Positions 25,009-29,513 of a stretch of 29,513 bases of DNA are shown here, in pieces. The position numbers and the translations under genes were made by a program. The notes below the pieces were generated by a model. That model was not told where the DNA came from. It searched no databases and was given only the letters and a program-made list of their open reading frames with translations. The stretch spans positions 1 through 29,513 of the forward strand of contig DAQX01000028.1 of NCBI GenBank assembly GCA_002503055.1, given 5' to 3'. Each line of letters begins with the position of its first letter. Within the stretch, counting starts at the first letter, position 1. This stretch comes from Euryarchaeota archaeon UBA86 (GTDB lineage: Archaea; Thermoplasmatota; Poseidoniia; Poseidoniales; Thalassarchaeaceae).

Positions 25009-26055
25009 ATGGCCGGAATCAGACAGAAGTGGAGAGATTTGGAGACTAAGCAGAAGACATTCGCCGTCGCAACCACATCTCTACTTCTGTTAACTATCGG
25101 ATATGTCGGAATAGGATATGTCATCGCTTCACAAGCAATAGCCGTTAATCCTGGATGTGGAATGTGGTCTGAGAACACTCCTTCTGATTGGTCTACTGAC
25201 GATGATTGGGAGAGTTTCGAGCCATGGCCAATGGCCGATGAGAGAGTAGAGATTAGACGTGATTTTGATGCCTCAACTTACCAGATGGAAAGTTACGAAG
25301 ATGTCTCATTCAACCCTCGGGGAGACACCAGCATTACACTAAGTGGTTGGTATGTCGAAGTTGATCCGGAAGCCCCTGTTGTAATCCAAACTCATGGTAT
25401 GCCTATGAATGGCAAGTGTAAGCCCGAAATGCTACTGATGCAAGGTTATCTTGCAAATGGAGGAATAAACACTCTATCTTTTGATTTAAGGAATTACGGA
25501 GAGAGTGATGTAGTTGGAGATTACATTGCTGTCGGCCAGATCGAGTACAAAGATCTCCTAGGTGCATATGATTGGTTAATCTCAGAGAAAGGATACCAGC
25601 CTGGTGAAGTTGGTATGACTGCAATTTCTGCCGGAGGCGGGGCCGCAATAGCCTTCGCCGAAGAGCCAGGAATCGGTGCGATGTGGCTTGATAGTGCAGT
25701 ACTGGATTTTCCTTTGGTAGTGAAGAATGAACTCGGGAGATTGGGGTTCCCTACTATTTTCTCCGGGCCAGCAATGACTGTTGGAGGATGGCTAGCCGGT
25801 GTTGATTTGGATGAGAAATCAGCTATGGATGCTGCAGACAATGCAGGAGACAGACCAGTCTTCCTAACGCATGCCAAGGATGATCCAAGAGTCTCTATCT
25901 TACACTCAGAGAGATTTGAGCAGAGGATGCTAGACAATGGGGGCAATGTTGAGACCTGGTATGTCGATGACAGAGGTCATGTTGACGCTATTTGGGGAGA
26001 GTCACAGCAGTATGAAGAGAGCATAGTCGGATTCTTCACCGAAGCCCTAGCCTGA
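25009..26055 (+). CDS. Membrane-anchored alpha/beta hydrolase
   Basis: The 348-aa product has one N-terminal helix (about 18-40) that probably anchors it with the catalytic part outside the cytoplasm. The hydrolase core follows: the oxyanion segment VVIQTHGMP (124-132), LSFDLRNYGES (156-166), the nucleophile elbow MTAISAGGG with Ser207, an acid residue Asp291 or Asp292 in THAKDDPRV, and His324 in VDDRGHVDA. The elbow reads A-I-S-A-G rather than the usual G-X-S-X-G, a tolerated variant. It may be an esterase or peptidase; the substrate is unknown. The gene ends the plus-strand run that begins with the HMA-DUF4396 gene and converges on the DUF1295 gene with a 1-bp gap. Confidence 0.8.
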   Translation: MAGIRQKWRDLETKQKTFAVATTSLLLLTIGYVGIGYVIASQAIAVNPGCGMWSENTPSDWSTDDDWESFEPWPMADERVEIRRDFDASTYQMESYEDVSFNPRGDTSITLSGWYVEVDPEAPVVIQTHGMPMNGKCKPEMLLMQGYLANGGINTLSFDLRNYGESDVVGDYIAVGQIEYKDLLGAYDWLISEKGYQPGEVGMTAISAGGGAAIAFAEEPGIGAMWLDSAVLDFPLVVKNELGRLGFPTIFSGPAMTVGGWLAGVDLDEKSAMDAADNAGDRPVFLTHAKDDPRVSILHSERFEQRMLDNGGNVETWYVDDRGHVDAIWGESQQYEESIVGFFTEALA

Positions 26056-26056
26056 A

Positions 26057-26959
26057 CTACTGACGCTGAACTCCTATTCGAGGGAACAGTACTGGCGTAT
26101 TCTCCCTGTATCTTTGGTAGTCTGGATCTTCTCCCCAGTTCTCCAAAGCACGACGATCCAGTATTGGCACACCACTCACCTTAGTCAAGAGAAGATATAC
26201 GAAGATTGGCGATATCCAGGCGACCATCTCAAGACCATCAAAGCAAGCGACTCCGAAGATAGCAATTCCAGTCCATAGCAAAATCTCTCCCAGATAGTTC
26301 GGGTGTCGTGAGCAAGACCAGAGCCCCTCGTCAATCCATTTTCCTACATTCTCTGGTTTGGCATTGAATGCGGTCTTCTGGGAGTCCGCTATTACCTCCA
26401 CCGAGAATCCGACTACCCATAGGGCGAGGCCTATACCATCCCACACCCCAAGGGGAGGCGCCTCTCCCGACTGGGTGTTGATGACGAGGACGGCGTTCAG
26501 TGTAAGGAAGACCCACAGGGCCTGGAGAGTCCATGGAACCATGAACCTGATCGGGGATGTCTTGAGTTTGTCGAATCGCCCGTCCTTCCCTGCATGGTGT
26601 ATGCGTAGGAAGAGGAAGGCCGAGAGGCGGAGGGACCATATCGCCACTAGTGCACTGATCAGCAGTTCCCTCGTTCCGGGATCGTCTGATTGCGAGCCGG
26701 CCCATAGGCTGAACACCACTGCCACTATGTAGGTCATGCCACCAGTTAGATCGTAGAATCGCTCGCTTTGAAGGAGAGAGGCTGGTATCCAGGCCAGCCA
26801 CTGAATGCCGAAAACTATGGCTGCGCACCATGCCATTGCAGGCATTCCACCTATCTCGACGGAGTTAGTGGACACGGCTGACACGATGAGCAGGGTGATG
26901 ACGACGCTTGCCACCATGACAATGGTCGTAAGGCGATAATCCTCACTACTAGCACTCAT
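26057..26959 (-). CDS. DUF1295 / steroid 5-alpha-reductase-like membrane enzyme
   Basis: This 300-aa protein has six or more hydrophobic segments spread over its length. The C-terminal signature GLWSCSRHPNYLGEILLW (about 212-229) with Arg218-His219-Pro220-Asn221-Tyr222 is that of the DUF1295/steroid 5-alpha-reductase C-terminal group, related to isoprenylcysteine methyltransferases. Members reduce double bonds in isoprenoid or steroid substrates with NADPH, or methylate; an isoprenoid lipid substrate is plausible in an archaeon but not shown. The ATG at 26959 is preceded by a 16-bp palindrome and an AT-rich stretch. It lies 28 bp downstream of the ABC permease gene on the same strand and could be read through from the zinc operon. 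Confidence 0.82.
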   Translation of the reverse strand: MSASSEDYRLTTIVMVASVVITLLIVSAVSTNSVEIGGMPAMAWCAAIVFGIQWLAWIPASLLQSERFYDLTGGMTYIVAVVFSLWAGSQSDDPGTRELLISALVAIWSLRLSAFLFLRIHHAGKDGRFDKLKTSPIRFMVPWTLQALWVFLTLNAVLVINTQSGEAPPLGVWDGIGLALWVVGFSVEVIADSQKTAFNAKPENVGKWIDEGLWSCSRHPNYLGEILLWTGIAIFGVACFDGLEMVAWISPIFVYLLLTKVSGVPILDRRALENWGEDPDYQRYRENTPVLFPRIGVQRQ

Positions 26960-26960
26960 A

Positions 26961-26976
26961 TCTCTGAACTCAGAGA
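26961..26976. promoter_or_regulatory. 16-bp palindrome directly upstream of the DUF1295 gene
   Basis: TCTCTGA and TCAGAGA flank a 2-bp centre; the palindrome ends one base before the ATG at 26959. A TATA-like TTTATGAA (about 26987-26994, minus strand) precedes it, so a dimeric regulator could cover the start site. Alternatively the RNA hairpin would hide the start codon region. Confidence 0.4.
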
Positions 26977-26987
26977 AGCAATTCCAT

Positions 26988-27902
26988 TCATAAATTCCTG
27001 CTAGGATTTAGTCTGGGTTTGATGACAGCGTGATATACTGCAACTATTGCAAATATCAATGCTGCAACTAAGGCAATCATTGTGCCACTTCCCGTGTCCG
27101 ATTCTGCTGACAGATATAGCCCCAACAAAACCGATAACAAACCGAATATCTGAGTCCATATCAAACATGAACGGAAACTTCTACCAAAGAATTGTGCAGT
27201 TGCAGCAGGAGTGACTAGTAATGCAGTTACCAATAATGTCCCCACAACTTGTACCATACTAACTACAACTGCTGCTGTGAGTACGCTGAACAATAATCCG
27301 ACTTCCCGTACTGGTAGACCCTGAACTCTTGCAGCCATTGGGTCGACCGTTGAAGCCAATAGTATTGGATGGATTAAGGCGAGGCAGACAACCACTAACA
27401 TTGAATTCAAGATGATTAAATTAAAACTGGCCGAATCGATTAGGAGAATGTTACCGAATAGATAGCTATGGATATCAGAAGTAATCCCTCCGCCCCAAAC
27501 CCTCAACATTACCAAGCCTAATGCCAGCATACCGGTTAGGAAAATCGCAATCGAAGCATCTCCAGTGAGTAACTCTCTAGCCTGCATTTCATAGATCAGA
27601 ATCGCTGCTACGATACTGAAAAGCATAGCATACCACAAGGGGGATGCTGCCCCTAGAACGATTGCTACAGCAACCCCTCCAAAGGAAACATGTGCTAGAC
27701 CATCTCCAATGAGGGCAAGATTTCTAATCAACAGAAAAGACCCCATTAGACCCGCAACAATTGTAACTAGGATTGCAGAAATTAATGCTCTCTGGAATAA
27801 TTCCATAGTGAAGAAATAAGGAAAAGTTTCACCTGGCACCATGGGTGAGATAAATTCCAGAATTGGTGAAATAATGGCCAGAACAATTTCGCCAATATCC
27901 AT
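26988..27902 (-). CDS. znuB: Zinc/manganese-type ABC transporter permease
   Basis: The 304-aa protein is a typical ABC-3 family permease with about eight membrane helices. Family features include the conserved LIRNLALIGDGLAHVSFGGVA stretch near residues 59-79 and VRVQGLP-like AARVQGLPVREVG in the cytoplasmic loop. It forms the channel for a divalent metal, most likely zinc given its partners. The start is the ATG at 27902, which shares its A with the ATPase gene stop (TGATG); a GTG directly before it is an alternative. Translation is therefore coupled to the ATPase. The DUF1295 gene follows after 28 bp. Confidence 0.9.
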   Translation of the reverse strand: MDIGEIVLAIISPILEFISPMVPGETFPYFFTMELFQRALISAILVTIVAGLMGSFLLIRNLALIGDGLAHVSFGGVAVAIVLGAASPLWYAMLFSIVAAILIYEMQARELLTGDASIAIFLTGMLALGLVMLRVWGGGITSDIHSYLFGNILLIDSASFNLIILNSMLVVVCLALIHPILLASTVDPMAARVQGLPVREVGLLFSVLTAAVVVSMVQVVGTLLVTALLVTPAATAQFFGRSFRSCLIWTQIFGLLSVLLGLYLSAESDTGSGTMIALVAALIFAIVAVYHAVIKPRLNPSRNL

Positions 27903-28732
27903 CACAAATCCTCTCCTGGTTCCGCATCAGTGTGCAGATGATGATCATGGGATTCGTCATGTACATGACCAATTCCTCTGAGCATGGCAAGTTGTGTAAG
28001 ATTTGGAAAGAAGTTTGTCTCACCATCGAATTTAATTGTCTCTTCAAGGTAAATCATCCTATGAGCAGTCTGACGGATTGCTGCCATGTCATGAGATACC
28101 ATGAGGATTGTTTTGTTCGCATGGTGACATAGGTCGTCAAGCAGCTTCAATAGTGAAGCTCTGGATTCCCGATCTATCCCCACCAAAGGCTCATCGAGGA
28201 TGATAAAATCCGCCTTTGATGCCAATGCACGAGCGATAACAGCTCTCTGACGTTGACCACCAGATAACCTACCGATGTCGGTATGTTGAACATCGCCTAG
28301 CCCAACCATCACAATGGCTTCGTCTACCTGTTGCTTATCGCGTGCAAAGGAGAACATATTGGAACGATTCAGAGTTCCTAATTCAACGAGTTCTCGCACA
28401 GTTAGTCGTAAGTCTCTGGGTAAGTTTGAGGCCGCTTGGGATACCCATGAGATTCTCCCATCATTGCTCTTGCACATTGGCTCACAGCCATAGATTCTGA
28501 TTTTACCAGAATCTTCCTTTAGAATGCCAAGTATAGAGAGGAGAAGCGTAGTTTTACCACTACCATTGGGGCCCACAATTCCGACAAATTCTCCCTCCCG
28601 AACTGTAAAATCTACATCGTGAATGACTAATTTACCAGAACGAACTACTGAGAGCCCCTCGACTTCCAGTATTGGTTGATCGGTACTCTCTGAAATTGAT
28701 GTACGAGCCTCCAAAACCACCGCCCCCCTCAA
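27902..28732 (-). CDS. znuC: Zinc ABC transporter ATP-binding protein with His-rich tail
   Basis: This 276-aa ATPase powers metal import through the downstream permease. Walker A is GPNGSGKTT (54-62), the signature is LSGGQRQR (156-163), Walker B is FIILDEP (176-182), and the switch histidine is in VSHD. The C-terminus carries a His/Asp cluster, HVHDESHDHHLHTD (256-269), which could bind cytoplasmic zinc and act as a sensor or brake. The start is uncertain: TTG at 28732 gives the longest form, and GTG at 28720 or TTG at 28714 (with GAGGGG upstream) are possible; the ABC domain begins near residue 21 in any case. A hairpin (28735-28765) ends 2 bp before the TTG at 28732, and a 33-aa membrane ORF lies between this gene and the binding-protein gene. 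Confidence 0.92.
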   Translation of the reverse strand: MRGAVVLEARTSISESTDQPILEVEGLSVVRSGKLVIHDVDFTVREGEFVGIVGPNGSGKTTLLLSILGILKEDSGKIRIYGCEPMCKSNDGRISWVSQAASNLPRDLRLTVRELVELGTLNRSNMFSFARDKQQVDEAIVMVGLGDVQHTDIGRLSGGQRQRAVIARALASKADFIILDEPLVGIDRESRASLLKLLDDLCHHANKTILMVSHDMAAIRQTAHRMIYLEETIKFDGETNFFPNLTQLAMLRGIGHVHDESHDHHLHTDAEPGEDL

Positions 28733-28734
28733 TC

Positions 28735-28765
28735 TCCGTAGAATGTATTCACAACATCCTACGGA
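28735..28765 (-). promoter_or_regulatory. RNA hairpin between the small membrane ORF and znuC
   Basis: On the minus-strand RNA UCCGUAGGAUG can pair with CAUUCUACGGA over 11 bp, with one G-U pair and a 9-base loop. On the opposite strand the same position is an A-C mismatch, which favours an RNA role in the direction of the operon. The 3' arm includes most of GGAG, just before the longest znuC start. No U-tract follows, so it is not an ordinary intrinsic terminator. Confidence 0.55.
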
Positions 28766-28770
28766 TTATA

Positions 28771-28872
28771 TCAAGTGCTCCTTGATCCAAAATACTCGTA
28801 CATCAATTTGCATCCTATGGATAGGAAAACCGTTGCAACAAATACGATTGGGATTATGTCAACCATACTCAT
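28771..28872 (-). CDS. Small single-helix membrane protein in the zinc transport operon (33 aa)
   Basis: This short ORF reads from the ATG at 28872 to a TGA at 28771-28773. It has a perfect AGGAGG eight bases upstream, the strongest ribosome site I found in the window. The product begins MSMVDIIPIVFVATVFLS, a hydrophobic helix of about 18 residues (5-22), followed by a Cys and a short polar tail with KLMYEYFG. It lies 34 bp downstream of the zinc-binding protein gene and 38 bp before the longest znuC start, on the same strand. I know no family for it. A membrane microprotein that modulates or stabilises the ABC importer is a reasonable guess. Some risk of chance ORF remains because of its length. 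Confidence 0.6.
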   Translation of the reverse strand: MSMVDIIPIVFVATVFLSIGCKLMYEYFGSRST

Positions 28873-28880
28873 TTTTCAAT

Positions 28881-28886
28881 CCTCCT
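28881..28886 (-). promoter_or_regulatory. Perfect Shine-Dalgarno of the 33-aa ORF
   Basis: AGGAGG on the minus strand, 8 nt before the ATG at 28872 and 20 nt after the zinc-binding protein stop codon. Confidence 0.65.
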
Positions 28887-28906
28887 GGATAATCTAAATT
28901 CTGGAT

Positions 28907-29513
28907 TTAACAGCCCATTCCTGACTTCAGATTTTGTAGATTCTTATCCATCAAAGTCAGGTAACTATCTTCACTATCCATCGGCGGTAGTTCCATAGTG
29001 TACAGGATCTCAATACTGATTCCGTTAGGCATAGTATCAGAGATAGTTTGCTCGACTATTCCAGCAACCGAAGATTGGTCAGTATATTCCTCAACGAAAA
29101 GTACTGTCAGACTATCTTCCTCAATCTGCTCAATTACTTCGGCAATGTCTTCTGCTGTAGGCTCTCCTTCTGGATCAAGTCCATGTACAGTAGTGAATTG
29201 AATGTCATATCTCTGTGCTAGGTAAGAGTAGGCATTGTGATTCGCTACAACTGTATTCCCTGCACAATTCGCGCCCTCTCCAAATGCAGATTGGTATCCA
29301 ATGTGCAAGAAATCTAGCTCAGTCTTGAAAGCTTCAGCATTCTCGACGAATGTTGCTTCATGGTCTGGGAAGTTAGCGATTAAGACATCCTTGACAACAT
29401 CGACTTGTGCCTTGAACGCAAGAGGGTCCAACCAGCTGTGGGGGTCAAACTCAATCTCCTCATCTGAGTGGTCATCGTGATCGTCCTCATCATCTGAGTG
29501 ATCATCATGGTCA
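28907..29513 (-). CDS. znuA: Zinc-binding ABC transporter substrate-binding protein (partial, N-terminus off window)
   Basis: The reading frame is open to the right edge, giving 202 codons of the C-terminal part; the signal peptide and first metal-binding His are missing. At the edge is a His/Asp/Glu-rich loop (DHDDHSDDEDDHDDHSDEE) typical of ZnuA/AdcA proteins, where it captures zinc. It is followed by FDPHSWLDP with the second ligand His, VVANHNAYSYLAQRYDI with the third, and VLFVEEYTDQSSVAGIVEQ, the conserved C-terminal region with an acidic residue. It ends in GMGC. The protein would act outside the membrane and hand zinc to the permease. The gene is first of the visible operon: binding protein, 33-aa ORF, ATPase, permease. 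The loop composition favours zinc over manganese. Confidence 0.9.
   Translation of the reverse strand, partial: DHDDHSDDEDDHDDHSDEEIEFDPHSWLDPLAFKAQVDVVKDVLIANFPDHEATFVENAEAFKTELDFLHIGYQSAFGEGANCAGNTVVANHNAYSYLAQRYDIQFTTVHGLDPEGEPTAEDIAEVIEQIEEDSLTVLFVEEYTDQSSVAGIVEQTISDTMPNGISIEILYTMELPPMDSEDSYLTLMDKNLQNLKSGMGC

Noticed and set aside
26455..26464. Palindrome GAGGCGCCTC with G/C-rich flanks
   Set aside because: It lies within coding sequence of the DUF1295 gene, away from any gene boundary, and is explained by codon use.
1..29513. tRNA, rRNA, CRISPR or insertion sequences
   Set aside because: Gaps between genes are almost all under 140 bp; I saw no cloverleaf, regularly spaced repeat or transposase sequence.

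Overview
The window reads as a gene-dense segment of an archaeal chromosome. It encodes a TATA-binding protein with a TATA box placed for a leaderless mRNA, a mevalonate kinase of the archaeal isoprenoid route, a SepF-type cell division protein, and large secreted proteins with PKD, lamin-tail, MopE-like and 'PEPEPE' segments. This mix, together with several bacterial-looking enzymes (CysRS, type 2 IleRS, PolX, Bcp, endonuclease III, Znu transporter), fits a marine Thermoplasmatota relative such as Poseidoniales (Marine Group II). The taxonomic call is inference from gene content. I saw no rRNA, tRNA, CRISPR array, insertion sequence or phage gene.

Layout. At 1-1304 are the 3' side of a class I glutamine amidotransferase gene running off the left edge, a NifU-type Fe-S scaffold and a small membrane protein. 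At 1371-5515 is a plus-strand run: PolX/PHP, a 67-aa membrane protein, endonuclease III, an unknown 198-aa protein, a Bcp peroxiredoxin and a 74-aa protein, several overlapping or nearly so; its theme looks like oxidative damage repair. At 5491-11333 is a minus-strand run: mevalonate kinase, TBP with an inserted acidic segment, a giant PKD surface protein, then SepF. At 11420-15997 is a plus-strand run: membrane HdrD-like Fe-S oxidoreductase, a four-helix membrane protein, a PuuD-like amidotransferase and CysRS. At 15998-20263 are two secreted proteins read from a shared 138-bp intergenic region: a membrane-anchored lamin-tail/amidohydrolase and an Asp-box lipoprotein. IleRS follows on the minus strand (20260-23466), then a plus-strand run of HMA-DUF4396, NAD synthetase and an alpha/beta hydrolase (23548-26055). 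The right end (26057-29513, minus strand) holds a DUF1295 membrane enzyme and a zinc ABC transporter operon whose substrate-binding gene runs off the edge.

The observations I rate highest are: a 33-codon single-helix membrane ORF with a perfect AGGAGG ribosome site between the zinc-binding protein and ATPase genes, followed by an RNA hairpin that abuts the ATPase start; a TBP carrying about 55 extra residues in its second repeat; the tight coupling of a giant surface protein to SepF; a secreted lamin-tail/amidohydrolase fusion with intact metal ligands; a PolX whose third catalytic aspartate appears replaced; and an IleRS with the swapped GXHH signature. All calls were made by eye from translated sequence; no database search was run.
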